Shown here: piece after piece, positions 25,136-36,968 of the stretch
Layout: the number at the start of each line of letters is the position of its first letter
How positions within the stretch are numbered: position 1 is the stretch's first letter
Source: Lineus longissimus
Taxonomy: Eukaryota > Nemertea > Pilidiophora > Heteronemertea > Lineidae
Assembly: GCF_910592395.1 (NCBI RefSeq)
Contig: NC_088312.1
Span: forward strand, 7,318,001-7,378,000
Length of the DNA stretch: 60,000 nucleotides
Reading direction: 5' to 3'
Program-made: the position numbers and the translations under genes
Notes under the pieces: generated by a model
Database searches by the model: none
What the model saw: only the letters and a program-made list of their open reading frames with translations
What the model was told of the DNA's origin: nothing

Positions 25136-28100
25136 TCCATGTAGCGTTGAGCCGCGGACACAGACTAGCCTCACCGTGGGGAGAACAATCTGATTTGCGC
25201 AGGAAAAGCAACCACCGTGTGCGATCAAAGACGAAATTATTTTAATCCTACGCGATATCGCTCATGCATAACTAATTTTGCTTGACGTGTTCGCAGTTAA
25301 TCTGGCAAATGGAAGGGGTGAGAGGTGATTTGATACATAATACGCTGTTACCCCTGCTGCCTGCCTGGACAACTGCAAAAGTATTCCACGAATAGTTACG
25401 CATGAGCGAAATTGCGTACGAATGAAATAATTTTTTCTTTGATCGGAGATCGACGCCACAAGGCGCAGGAAAGGGGACCTCCGAAAATGTGATACATGAA
25501 GTCTATTTTGGTGCATCTAGTAGCTAGTTAAATTCATTAAACTGCGGTTAAAAAACCTCAAAGGGTATTTTTAAGTATTTTGTAGCTCTCTCCGACACTG
25601 TCCGATGCGGCCGGTCGATTAGCAGCGAGCTATATGGGTATATAAACTGCCTTCTCGCCAGGCGCCTGGCATTAGAGATACGAGTGGAAAAAAAGAGTGT
25701 CTCGTGCGCTATCTGGTCAGACCTTTCATTTGTTGTGACACGATGATGAACAAACAATATACTTTTTACAGGACATTTTCAATTAAAGAAATAGAATTTA
25801 CTACCCAGACAGAGTCAATGGGTCGAAGTTTGATTTATGGAATTGTTATTGGAAGCTGCATATACATGTAGCGTGCCATTACATGCAATACCACTACGTT
25901 CTACACCATTACAGACAGAGTCTGGCATCACAAAAAACGTATAAATCACACGATAACAACACAATCTCAATAGAACCAGTTTATTGATATCTCTGTACTA
26001 ATATCATTGTGACATTCTGCTTTTAATGAAAAGATGATTTACAATATTCGTTCTTTATCGCCTGTTCGAAAACGGCACTCAGTTGTAAATGAACGACGCT
26101 TATGGTACATCAGAGAGTGGGAGGCGGGTGGTGAATTGCAAATGGGAAATACTCGTATTACAGAGCAAGTGACGTTATCCAAGGGTTTGCCCCGCGGGAA
26201 CAAGATAAACAAGATAAACAATAATCATCAGATCAGATACTAAAGCCTGTTGATATCTCCACCATGATATTTTTCGAATCTTCTCCAAACATGCCTGAAT
26301 AAAACAAATTAAGAATGATCTGTAACTTATATCTGCCTACTCTGATCTTTGTGTCTTACGCATCCTTTTTTTTCTAATTTCTGGTGCTCTTGCTGAGTTT
26401 GGGCAGAATTTCTCTGAATGTAGGAAATAGCTGTCTGCAACTTAATATCTGACTTCCGTTCCACCCACTTGTAGACTTTAACTTGGTGTGTCTAACGCAA
26501 TCTATCTTTATGTTATCGCTCTGGCTGGCCTCAGTTATCTTACAACCACAATTTCTCTCCCCGAGGGTTTAGATCTTTTCTTCTGAAGACAATTTAACAG
26601 GAGATTGGCCGTTCCTCTCCTTTCCAACAGTGAAAGCTAATACACTTGGACATACTAAGTACTCATGCCCTGTTTACTTCGTTCGGTTCACTTGTGAGAT
26701 GTCATGTACATTTTCATAACAGCACAATCTAGATTCGATTGGCGTTGCTGAGGACGGTCTCTGGCCGCGACTCAATAAGTAATCAAGTTAATTCTATTTA
26801 CCCCTAGGTTAAAAAGATATTGGTGATGACATAGCCCGTCTTGTCGTCGCGATGCCTTGAAGGTTTGTGTCGACAAAACTTATCCATGTCACAATGTAGC
26901 TGATCTCTCTGTGTCAATACTGTTAAAAACACTACATTGGCAGAAACCGCAGCATCTTCAGGTGGTTTCGGTGATTTTTCGATTCTACTCAAATGTTATG
27001 TGGGTGCAAGATGAGCCAGTCATGGAAAGGAGTTGAAATACGACGCTTGTGATTTAAACTGCTATAAAAGGGATCAGCTAAAACAAGATGGAATATATCA
27101 TTAACTGTATAAAAACCACTCATTTCATACGCGGTTCTGAACAGATTATGAAATACGTCAATATTCTGTCAATTACTGGTGAAGAAAGGGGACTCCGTAG
27201 CCGGGAGACGGAGCGGTCACCAATCACGCTGGCTTCAAGTGACGGCTGTGAGTGGCCTGGTTGCCCGAGTGCCATTCTCTCGCCTCGGATTAGCTACATT
27301 AGGCAGCCTGTTTCACCGCTGTCTTTTTCAATTATCCCAAATATCTTATAAGAGAAGAGCATGGTGTGAAAGGTTTCCGCTGTGAGCAATGTTTTTGCCG
27401 GATAATTTCGATAATTTTGTGTTTAGCTTTCTCAATGGTGTGTATGATTGCTTATTTGTACACTGGCGTCCTCGCAATCCAAGGGGGGTTTCGCGATCCC
27501 AACTATCGTTGCGATATATAGGCTGCTCGCCGTATTCATAACAACTTAACAACTTCACAGAACTAACCTGAGCGAATAAACAACGTGAGAATGGTGGAGC
27601 GTTATTTGAACCGTACTCCAAAACTAATAATTTTTCAAATTAGCGTATAAATCTGATAGAAAGATCATTAGTTGCTATAGAATGTCTTGTTCTACGTCAA
27701 CTATTATCGATTTGAACGGGGAAAAAATCACAGACTATTACATCAAACATTTCCACTGTTGCTTGTACCGATGATATAAACACCAGTCAGATTGTGTTGT
27801 TAGGTGTGCAGTGATTGAATTAAATTCAATTAATATTAGGAGGGTGGGTCCGAGCCTGGGGCACTTTAGAGGACACAACACCTATGTCCTTAATGAAACG
27901 CCTACGGATGATGTATTTATATCAGAAGGGTGTGTAATCGGATGGTCTCCCTATAATTGTCTCCATTGCTAACAAACAGATAAACATGATGTTTTATCAT
28001 ATTCTAAGCTTAAAGAACGGTACAACATTGCAAATAAATGAACTACATGTAAATGCCATCAAAGAAATTATCCGTCAATATCCTTGGGCGATGCAATTGT

Positions 28101-29270
28101 ATAGATCAGAATGATCCTAACAGGAGGTGAACGAATTTATCTAGGTTTTTTTTGGTAAAGTCCTTTTTTACGACATGTTGTACAATAGTTCTTGCCCGAA
28201 CCAGAGTTTTTAAGAGATGGTACGGTACACAATTACTATTTACATGACAGCTACTAGAATTGGTAAGCTAGATGTATAACGTGTTATTTTGTTGGAGATA
28301 ATAACCATCCTAAATCGCTCGGAGGCATATCAATGACCCTTTCCACAAAAGAGGCTTACTTATATGGCTTAACAATGGTTTCAAATATCATGAAATTAAA
28401 GCGGTAGGCAAAGCAGATGTTTACGTGGATGATAATCAATCTCCGAATCTAAGAATCTCTCATCGGGTTTAAATCGTGGGTGTGTTGAATACGTACAGTC
28501 GGAAAGGATAACGTGATGGGGACAACCACATTTTGTGGAAGGTCATCCTCCCACAGCGAGTCTTTTGTATCGTTCCTAAAATACACTCAATAAAAAAAGG
28601 GTATGCACTTAATTCCATCATTACGTTTGAATTATTGGCGTCAGATTCCGCTTATTCAGAAATAACCTTGTCGACTCCCAATTACCGGCGGCGTAATACT
28701 TGATTTATCATAGAATTTCATATTAGCTGACACTGATTGCCTGTTCATCAATCAATGTAAGAATGATACATTAGACCAGACGACATTATGGAATAATACT
28801 TTCCAAGTCAATATCTCATATGAACCATACACTCGGAAATTAGACGTGTGGTCTCAACATAACTCCAGACAAAGCACAAAATGCCAACGCATTGAATCAT
28901 CAGTTCGTGGTCATCTGCTGATCAAGGTCTGCATTATTTGTATCGGGGAAGGTCCTTAACCAAACATCTTAACCTCAAATTTAAAAATTGCATGTAGAGG
29001 GCTGAGAACATTTCTGGATACTGTAACACAATACTAATACCATCATGTACTATATTTTACAACATTTCTCCAAGAGACTAGTTATTGAATGAGCTGAGAC
29101 ATTTTCCGAAAATACCTTAAGGATGAAAACCCCCCCTTAGAAATTCCAGTCAATAATACAGTTAGTAAATGGAACTGCCCGAAGGCTGGACACTAACTTT
29201 GTCCAATGTGAATACACACACATATACACACTCGTAGCTTCTTGTGAATTCTCGACGTCTGATTAACGTT
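25136..29270. other. Non-coding stretch
   Basis: About 4.1 kb in which I see no supported gene, RNA gene or strong repeat. Short frames at 25262-25516, 25548-25757, 26034-26243 and 27088-27621 overlap on both strands and carry no recognisable motif. Confidence 0.5.
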
Positions 29271-29626
29271 TAGAAAGAAAACAAGATCGTGGGCATCATT
29301 GTTGAAATAAAGACTATGAGCTTCGCGATAACCAATAAGGTGGCCGTACCAATGATTATCTACATGTCGTAAGACGAAACTCTTGCTAATGTTACTATTC
29401 TTTAAGGTTCTTGAAGACATCCTATGATCGAGCAAGGTACAGATTTCTGGATGAAGAGCCAGCCAGTTTAGAAAGAAAACAAGAATGCGTGGACACCATT
29501 GTCGAAATAAAGACTATGAGCTTGGCGATAACCAATAAGGTGGCCGTACCAATGATTTTTATGTATCGTTGGACGGAACTCTTGCTGAGATTACTAGTAA
29601 GATCTTATGATCGAGCAAGATACACA
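29271..29626. repeat. Tandem duplication of ~190 bp
   Basis: Two direct copies in a row. Each starts TTTAGAAAGAAAACAAGA and contains GAAATAAAGACTATGAGCTT, then ACCAATAAGGTGGCCGTACC, and ends with TATGATCGAGCAAG. The offset shrinks from 198 bp at the left end to about 183 bp at the right, so the copies have accumulated indels as well as substitutions. No ORF is conserved between them. Confidence 0.88.
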
Positions 29627-29737
29627 TGTCAGGCTTGAGACCCTGTTCAGATTCGTTTCAGACTCTAGTGAAAAATTTTATTGGGAATGGCTTCGGAATA
29701 TTGAATGTTTCTTTCAGTTTGCGGTCATGGATTGACC

Positions 29738-29761
29738 CTATCGCCCATGGATGGGCGATAG
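29738..29761. repeat. Perfect short palindrome
   Basis: CTATCGCCCAT and its exact reverse complement ATGGGCGATAG are separated by two bases (GG). This 24-bp hairpin lies just right of the tandem duplication. Confidence 0.7.
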
Positions 29762-29767
29762 TAACCA

Positions 29768-30079
29768 GTGATGGCCAAAAAGGATCTGACTTCCTTGACG
29801 GGAGTACAGGGTTTTAGATCACCAACAACTGGACCAGAGAAGATCAGACAGGACTTACTGCATCAGCCGCTGAAAATGAGATGGAGCATTGCAAAGTCCG
29901 AATGGGAGGCGTTCATATTCCCAAACGACCACCCTGTGGTAAAAGCAGTGTACTGCTTTGAGGATTGTGCTAAAGCTGCCTGCCAGAATCCGGAGGCTAA
30001 GTCGACAGTGGTGAAGATAACGGGTGTGGTCTTTCCTAATCCGAAGGACAGGGCGTCTTCGATGTTAGGGAGGGGATGA
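29768..30079 (+). other. Exon-like open frame of unknown function, possibly decayed
   Basis: I do not recognise this. A plus-strand frame of 103 residues includes MRWSIAKSEWEAFIFPNDHP and VYCFEDCAKAACQNPEAKS, which has plausible globular protein composition. The overlapping frame at 29626-29817 (ending DGQKGSDFLDGSTGF) also looks protein-like, and the two would join only with a frameshift. That suggests either a broken coding sequence or coincidence. No convincing splice sites bound it, and no homologous family comes to mind. Confidence 0.22.
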
Positions 30080-30312
30080 CCTTGAACGTCAATCTCATGT
30101 TCGATATACGGCAGCAGCCTAATTCCTCGGGGCTATTCACAAAAAGATGCTGGAAAGTGCGGAGAAGGGTACGGAGGGACAAAGTGACATTTGAGTAAGA
30201 ACATTGTTTGTGACAATGCTGTTTTCGAGATTCGAGAGACGACAGCAAAACCACGTTGCTCTCACTCTCAGAGGCACTAGTCTTTCAATAAATTGTAATT
30301 GAAACACTCTGG

Positions 30313-32455
30313 AGACACGAAATGGTATTTCCTTTAAAATGGCCTTCTTTTCCAATTGAGACGGAATAAGTCGCCTTCAGATAGATTAAACCGGGAAGGA
30401 AGCACAAACCCGATAGATACCAGAGAGCTAATCGTTCATATCAAGTTGCCCTTTGTTGCAGTTCTTGAAATTCCAATTGGCGGTTAAGCAACGTTTACTA
30501 GGCGGTTGCTGGAGTTTGGTTTCACCAGATATATGTATAGAAGGGAGGAAGTATTAAAGGACATATCGGGGTTTTCTACAGTTACAAATTTACCAATAAG
30601 CCTCAGAGTGGGAAATCGATTTGGCTCTTGTTGTTAGGCGTGCTTGAAGGCTTCTCATTGTATGATATAATAAAAATAGTACCGATATTTTTGAATGATG
30701 GTCGTGAAAGCTACATTCACAATAATATTTAACCCAAGCCTTTACATGTAGGCCTGCATTTATTGCATTTCATGTTTGCCGGTTGTACTTATGCGGAAAC
30801 AATATTGTGTCTTCAAGCAAAGCATATGATGCGCCATTCGGTACGAAAAAACCAATTGCCAGCAGCTTCAGTTTTTCTAAAACGCGGAATGGTTACCAAC
30901 GAAATTTCGAATTCTTTAACTTTCCAATGTACTTTTGTGCACCATAGCCCTGATGGTAACCTCATCCAACATATTCTCTGATTTATGGGTATCTTGGGCA
31001 GTCTGAATTCCCACTTCTATTTAAGGAACACACCTGATGGCATGATTCATAAAAAAAAACCAACTCTTTTTTTCCCCACCATCTGTGAAATTTGGTATCT
31101 CTGAATAAGCGAACACATCCCGAGTCGCTTTTAATCACTGTGCAATGTGCAGCCTGATAGTTCATCGCCTATCCTCACCCCACACACGCACACAATATAC
31201 CCGCGGTAATGTTTTTCTTGCGTCTGCGTCTTGGACTTGGTATTCATTCCTTTCTCCAGATTCTTGCTTCAATGAATAGATTGTTATTTTGTCTTGTCAG
31301 CAGAAATAGCAAATGCCAATAAAACAAACCTAATGGCTTGACAGGATTTCAAATATGATTAATTCATGCTAGACCTTTAGTTTTTAAGTTAACAGGAATG
31401 GAAAGTGCATCGTACGCGTGTCCATTACCGTCTGCAAAATGTCTGACATGGCTGAACACTAATAGACCAATCGAGATCAATTCTCCAATCACTCAAGAGG
31501 AATCTCATGTGATGTCGAACGATGTTTTGAAAGGTAGCTTTCCTTTTGCTTTGATCAGTTGACGTTGCTATGTGCTCTATCGATGGAGCGCCAGTAGTGT
31601 GTTTTGGGAAACTGTTACAGTTCAGGTTCTGGCAGAGGCAATTCATTACCGTAATATTGGTGTTAACGTCTATCCTGGTGACGAAGGTCCTATCTCGGCT
31701 TAGATGAAAAATGTTATGCCCAGATGATTTAACATTTGGGTGATGAATATGTTTGCCGGGACTTAATACGGCTTAGCCCCAAAGCTTAGTGGATTCAACA
31801 GTTTCTCAGACCGGGTACATAAAACAAAAATGTTTCAATTGCCTCACTGATTTCGCCGAGTTCCATTTACATGATTTGGTAAATGTCGAAAACGTCTCAA
31901 TCATGTCTACATGTCTGCTATGAGAAGCAACTTCATTCAAATTCATTTCAAGTTTTCTTCATTTTGAGTAGTAATATCAAGTGATTGGCTCTTGTACGTC
32001 CTCAGCTCCGGGACAAATCGATAGTTTCAAACCAACCGAATCTGTGCATGCGAAAGGAAATTGATTTCAATAGATTTTTCGAATTTCAATCATTCATATT
32101 GTATCGGTTCGCGGACTTTCATCGCTTCATTGCGACAGCTTCTCTAAGTGATGAGTTGTGTTGCCTTTAGCTTCCGAGGTTGGGAGTACTAATGTCTATT
32201 GTGGCCCTGGTATATTGGTTAAAAGTACATTGAGAACTGATTGACTCGTTCATAGAAATAGTTACTTTGGTCCCGTCACCAAATTATCTATAGTTGCCTT
32301 TCACCTAATTTCACTCCGGACCGTTTAAGAATCAAGGATTGTACCATATCATTGCGTCCACAGTACTTTGGAAAAAATGATGAATCCACGTACACAGAAA
32401 CTCTTTTTCGCTGCGATCACGCAGTCTCAGTGGGTCCAGTTCTTATGTAGAACGA
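30313..32455. other. Non-coding stretch downstream of the TRIM gene
   Basis: About 2.1 kb with no recognisable gene. The part nearest the TRIM stop codon (below 32456) should be its 3' UTR. I do not see an AATAAA-type signal on the minus strand in the first ~150 bases after the stop. Confidence 0.45.
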
Positions 32456-34414
32456 TTACACTTTGTAGACTGAGATTGTTTTTCCCTGCGACCACACCAC
32501 ATAGTTATCCTTCACAGAGATTCGGGACTCTGTATTCGGTCCAGATGCTGACAGTCCGACCTGTCTCAGAATCACGGTGGACAACGTATCATCGCTCAGG
32601 GTATAGGTTCCTATGTAAGGACAGCTACTCCCGTAATTACTGATCACGGTGATTTGATCAAAGGCGGTGACGGTGATGTCCTTCAGACAGTACGTTGACG
32701 ACATACTACCTTGACTTGTTGTGACGAGAGCCAAGGTATCTTCATCTTGTTTGAAGATGGCAAACACCTCATTCGAACCGATGACGTAGATATAGACTCC
32801 ACTGCAGATAGTCCTGCAGGCATTTTTAACAAAACAGGTGGCGTCATCAAATACGTATGTAAGCGCTAATGAGCCGTCTTCATTGAAGATTGTGAGCTTC
32901 CTCTCCTCATCGTTAGTCAGGAAGACGTATTCCTGGCGTAGGTTGATATCAAAGGACAATGGACTCTGTATCTGGAAGTCCTTGGTAGATCTGATGTATC
33001 CATGCTCTGGATCAAAGAGTCGAACACAACACGCGCCCTCTATTGTACCATCAGATAGGACAGCTAGCTGGCCGCCTGGCGTCGCTGTCATGTCGTACAG
33101 CGGGCTGACGTGTTCCTTGAAAGTTTGGCGGAGCTCCCCAGGAACTTGGTAGATGTCGATGGCACTGGATGGTGTGCCGCGAACGGTTGGGTGCGCAATG
33201 GCGTAGTAGTCAAAACCAAGATTGGTCACGCATGGAATGAACTCACCATCGTCATCAACAACCAATGATTTTTCAAACACTGATTTGAATTGCGTGGCAT
33301 CCCATGTGACTGGCTGCTTGGCTTCTAACGCTCCAATATCGATGTTACTCTCGTCCCTGGTGACGAAATGGACAGGATTGTTGTAGAGCTTCTTGTAGGA
33401 CTCCCAGTAGCTTGTGATGTCAATCTCGTTCTTTATCCCTGAATCAAGGATATCTTGTTTGATGGCTGACAAGTGCCGTATGTCCTTAGGGTGGGTTTCT
33501 GCCTTGGTTAAGATTCCTTTTGCCTTGGCGACAGTGGTATCAAGGAAAACTAGCGCTGGGATCCTGTCCAAACATCCGGAGACTTCTGTGACCACCTTGT
33601 AGTCGGAGTGAATCGTTTTGATCAGATCCTCCTTCTGGTGAACGATATGTGCAATACACCTCTCTGCGTGGTCTTCAGTTTCACGAATAAGGATATCCTT
33701 CCTCTCGGTCATCTCCGTCCCCTTGAGGAACCTCATCTGCTCGCCACACTTCTTCAAGTCTCCCGACCTCCTCTCCTGCTCCTCTGTGACGGCGGCCAAG
33801 TCCTTTACGAGAGTACGGAACACTTCACCGATCTTCTTGACGTTATGGTCGCCGTGGTCGAACAGGATGCACAGATGACAGCACGGCTGTGCACAAGAAC
33901 TGCAGTAACTGTTGATCAGCTTCTGGTGTATCCTACAACTGCCTTCAGCCTTGTCCTTCAAAGAGATCACAACGTGGTCAACGGTGGCCTTATTTCGACC
34001 ATGAACTTCTGTACAATCTCTACACAGGTGCAAATTGCCACACTCCTCGCACACATACTCGGCGTCTATTTCGAGGACCTTGGCGAACGCACAGCTGTGA
34101 CACGAGACGGTCTTACTTTTCGTCTTGTTGACAGTTGCTCGCTGTGGGACTACTGCAGCTTCGTCATTCAGGCCCCTCTCACCTTCGTAATCAAGCAAGT
34201 CATCAAGCCAACCATTATAGATAGGACACGGCGCCTCGCACGTAGGGCAGCAAAATGTCTCCTCTTGATCCTGCAGGGCCTCGAGGAATTTCTTCAAACA
34301 CTCACAGCAGAAAACATGCTTGCAATTGGTCAGAACCTTCTGGAAACCGTCATCCTTCAAGCAGACCAAACACGCCTGGCTACCATGGTTACGACTTGAA
34401 CTTCCGGTCGCCAT
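32456..34414 (-). CDS. TRIM-type RING/B-box protein, probable E3 ubiquitin ligase (TRIM56/TRIM45/TRIM71-like, C-terminal propeller-like)
   Basis: A 652-residue protein in a single coding exon. It starts at the first ATG in good context (ACAAGATGG). Residues 15-59 form a C3HC4 RING finger: C15-x2-C18, C31-x-H33, C36-x2-C39, C56-x2-C59. Residues 105-147 fit B-box 1 (C105, C108, C122, C125, C131, C134, H138, H147). Residues 160-190 fit B-box 2 (C160-x2-H163-x7-C171-x7-C179-x2-C182-x4-H187-x2-H190). A coiled-coil-like, charged helical region follows (about 195-290). From about 370 to the end there are repeated segments of the type DMTATPGGQLAVLSDG, CVRLFDPEHG and KLTIFNEDGSLALTYVF, which look like degenerate NHL-type beta-propeller blades; there is no B30.2/SPRY signature. 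In known TRIMs the RING recruits an E2 and the C-terminal domain binds the target. The target here is unknown; roles in innate defence, development or RNA control exist in relatives. A 5' UTR intron appears to end 20 bases upstream. The 263-codon open frame on the opposite strand is a shadow. Confidence 0.93.
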   Translation of the reverse strand: MATGSSSRNHGSQACLVCLKDDGFQKVLTNCKHVFCCECLKKFLEALQDQEETFCCPTCEAPCPIYNGWLDDLLDYEGERGLNDEAAVVPQRATVNKTKSKTVSCHSCAFAKVLEIDAEYVCEECGNLHLCRDCTEVHGRNKATVDHVVISLKDKAEGSCRIHQKLINSYCSSCAQPCCHLCILFDHGDHNVKKIGEVFRTLVKDLAAVTEEQERRSGDLKKCGEQMRFLKGTEMTERKDILIRETEDHAERCIAHIVHQKEDLIKTIHSDYKVVTEVSGCLDRIPALVFLDTTVAKAKGILTKAETHPKDIRHLSAIKQDILDSGIKNEIDITSYWESYKKLYNNPVHFVTRDESNIDIGALEAKQPVTWDATQFKSVFEKSLVVDDDGEFIPCVTNLGFDYYAIAHPTVRGTPSSAIDIYQVPGELRQTFKEHVSPLYDMTATPGGQLAVLSDGTIEGACCVRLFDPEHGYIRSTKDFQIQSPLSFDINLRQEYVFLTNDEERKLTIFNEDGSLALTYVFDDATCFVKNACRTICSGVYIYVIGSNEVFAIFKQDEDTLALVTTSQGSMSSTYCLKDITVTAFDQITVISNYGSSCPYIGTYTLSDDTLSTVILRQVGLSASGPNTESRISVKDNYVVWSQGKTISVYKV

Positions 34415-34433
34415 CTTGTTTTATGTTATTCAC

Positions 34434-34688
34434 CTGAAATGACACAGAAATTGACATTCGAATATGTCCCATTTATTCACAACAGATTTTCGAAAGACCA
34501 TAAGCCTGCGAGTTGTCACTGGGCCATCCATGAACAGCGTGCAGAAATCCATATCTGCCTCTACATCTGAACATGTAGGAGCTGACACGCTTTGAGAGTT
34601 TAAATCAAATCTGTCCGAATCATTCACTTCTAATTTTATAGACGTACTGAGGAGGCTTAAATTGTGAAATCTGTGTACGTAGGCCTAC
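34434..34688 (-). other. Putative 5' UTR intron of the TRIM gene
   Basis: On the minus strand a tract TTTCTGTGTCATTTCAG ends at 34434, twenty bases before the TRIM start codon, and looks like a splice acceptor. A matching donor, TTTTCAG|GTAGGC, lies at 34689/34688. Together they define a 255-bp intron in the leader. The ORF at 34430-34627 would then be intronic and not real. This is inferred from splice signals only. Confidence 0.45.
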
Positions 34689-34907
34689 CTGAAAAGTCTT
34701 TCAAAGTATCCTGGAAAATGTTGCTCGCGGTCCTCACGAACTGATAGCAGAGAGGTAACAACTGTATGAAGTGAATCGGCAAAAGGTGTATCCACCTATG
34801 TACACTGCAATTAGGTCACACGACTCGAGTCTGGCTATTGAATGAAACACTGCACTGACCCATGACCCCATCCCATTGTGCGCCGACTTTGTTGCGTCTA
34901 TTTATAG
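34689..34907 (-). promoter_or_regulatory. Putative TRIM core promoter (TATA box) and leader exon
   Basis: CTATAAATAG, read on the minus strand, occupies 34898-34907. A start site about 30 bases downstream would fall near 34870, giving a leader exon of roughly 180 bases ending at the donor 34689. The core sequence is nearly symmetric (CTATTTATAG on plus), so it could also serve plus-strand transcription. This rests on motif and spacing alone. Confidence 0.35.
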
Positions 34908-36131
34908 CCGCAAGGCTACAAGGCGACTTATCGCTTCCCCTGTGCAACGAAATAGCGTGAAGAACTATAGCGATGGGTCGCGCTGGCTTGAGAGGCGAGA
35001 CCATGGCCAGCGCCCGCTCGATGCGGCCCTGCTGATTTACTCGCAATCTGACAAATCGTACAATGTAACATCATGCTATATTAGTAGTTAGTTAGCTTGG
35101 GATGAATTACAACACATGGTTAAAAAAGCTTCAGCGTCATAGCGTGTGTTATGACACGGAAAAGGGTTCTGGCTCATTTATGGAATCGATGAACATTACG
35201 GCAACAACGAGAACAGTCAATGACAGTCACACAGTCATAAAGAACATCCTCGATACGCGGCTCTTCCTAAGTGGCACAACTCTTCTTCTCTAGAGTCTGT
35301 GCAGCTGCGAAATTACGTCCTTACTTGACTGCCAACACAGACCGCAATTTCGTGACTCATGGCATGATGGCACAGGCACATACATGTAGGTCTTGCTTGT
35401 CAACATTTTTAAGGTCCAGGTAAAAAATGTCGTTGTATCGGACGTGACGTGAAAAGTATCACCTTTTTTCGGGCGAGTGTTCTTTTCTACAAGTATAGCC
35501 TTTTTTGGCTGTTTCTCGGAGTAGCTTGATTTCGTCATCAGTACGTGTATTGACTTTACAGTCGACGAGTTTCAAGATTATAATTGATAATGGATTGAAC
35601 CCGCGTTCTCATCCAATTCTCAGAATTAAAATGTATAGAATCATTGTCTAGACTCTAATTCGCTTTATTGCTGTCACAGAGACAGAATCAGGAGTTCAAA
35701 TAGGAACCCGAATTGGTTACATTACCACGAGGCAATTCAACCGATGATTGAGTATTCTAAAGTACATGAGTCCATTGATTATCTGCCTCTTTTAAGTCTC
35801 GCTTAACTAAATCTATCACTTCCAATTTTTCATGGTTGCCTTTTGAAGTTCTCAGTCGAACCGACAAGGTGGTTATTCGAAGACTGACCAACAAACCGGC
35901 TAGATAACGCGACAGACTGTAGACAAGTAAGATATATATACATGGACGCATGGTATGAGAGAACTCCAACAGATATCAAATTAATGGAACAATATTGTAA
36001 TAATCGATCCTGTGTAAAAAAAAGCGTGGCAAGGTAAACTTGGCGTGGTGCGCCGTTCGTTTACACATTCATTATTGGTCCGACCATATCTACGCATATA
36101 CGCCAGGCGACGCCAATAGTCAGTCATAACG
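34908..36131. other. Intergenic sequence upstream of the TRIM gene
   Basis: About 1.2 kb with only short overlapping frames and no recognisable domain or RNA gene. The first ~150 bases (GC-richer, containing GCCAGCGCCCGCTCG) would be the upstream promoter region if the TATA box is real. Confidence 0.45.
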
Positions 36132-36137
36132 CGTGCC

Positions 36138-36968
36138 TATGGCAAGCCAAAGCGGAATTTATTCAAGACTTTAGAATTACCATTCAAGAAGTTAAATATA
36201 AGTTCAAGAAGGAAATATATGTTCAAGACTAAAATATGTTCAACCTTGAATCAAATGTTTTCAACCTTGAATAAAATATGTTCAACCTTGAATAAAATAT
36301 GTCCAACCTTGAACAAAATATATTCAACCTTGAACAAAATATATTCAAGACTCACGTGACCATATTCAAGACGCACGTGACCACAAAATTGATGACGTAG
36401 AGCGTAGAATCTGTGGTACTTCCGATGCGTTCTGTTTCACGACAGGCATTGCGCATTTTGAACCTATAATTTGCCTGATATGTCTGTGAAACATGTATCG
36501 ACTCTGACATTCACTCGGCATCCATGTCATGATGTGTAGGATTACAGTACATGTCAGGTGTAGGCGGCTAGGTACGTGTACAACCATGTGTCAAAACCTC
36601 GTGCGAACAATTCGAGCTCCGAAACGCAACACAAGTACCATGGGTTCGGGAAAGTCCGGACGCGGGTTCGGGAAAGTCCGTAAAGCATCAAAACATGAGC
36701 AACTACGTCATCAATTTTTGTGGTCACGTGCGTCTTGAATATGGTCACGTGAGTCTTGAATATATTTTGTTCAAGGTTGAATATATTTTGTTCAAGGTTG
36801 AATATATTTTGTTCAAGGTTGACAATATTTGATTCAAGGTTGACAATATTTGATTCAAGGTTGACAATATTTGATTCAGGATTGAACATATTTTGGTCTT
36901 GAACATATATTTAACTTCTTGAATAGTAATTCCACGGTCTTGAATAAATTCCGCTTTGGCTTGCCATA
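36138..36968. mobile_element. 831-bp foldback element with tandem repeats inside the inverted arms
   Basis: The left arm is 36138-36400 and the right arm 36703-36968; each is about 265 bp and they are inverted relative to each other. The outer ends are TATGGCAAGCCAAAGCGG and CCGCTTTGGCTTGCCATA. The direct repeat CGTGCC sits immediately outside both ends (36132-36137 and 36969-36974), which fits a 6-bp target-site duplication. Inside each arm is a 21-bp tandem repeat (TTCAACCTTGAAYAAAATAT): five units on the left, six on the right. The inner parts of both arms carry two CACGTG sites (ACTCACGTGACC and ACGCACGTGACC). The ~300-bp spacer contains a short direct duplication (GGTTCGGGAAAGTCCG twice, 36645-36681) and no transposase. 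The architecture recalls Drosophila FB and other foldback elements. The minus-strand frames with NLEQNIF repeats are products of the 21-bp tandem array. Confidence 0.9.

Noticed and set aside
33608-34399. 263-residue plus-strand ORF opposite the TRIM gene
   Set aside because: It is the antisense shadow of a clearly coding RING/B-box frame. It has no domain of its own.
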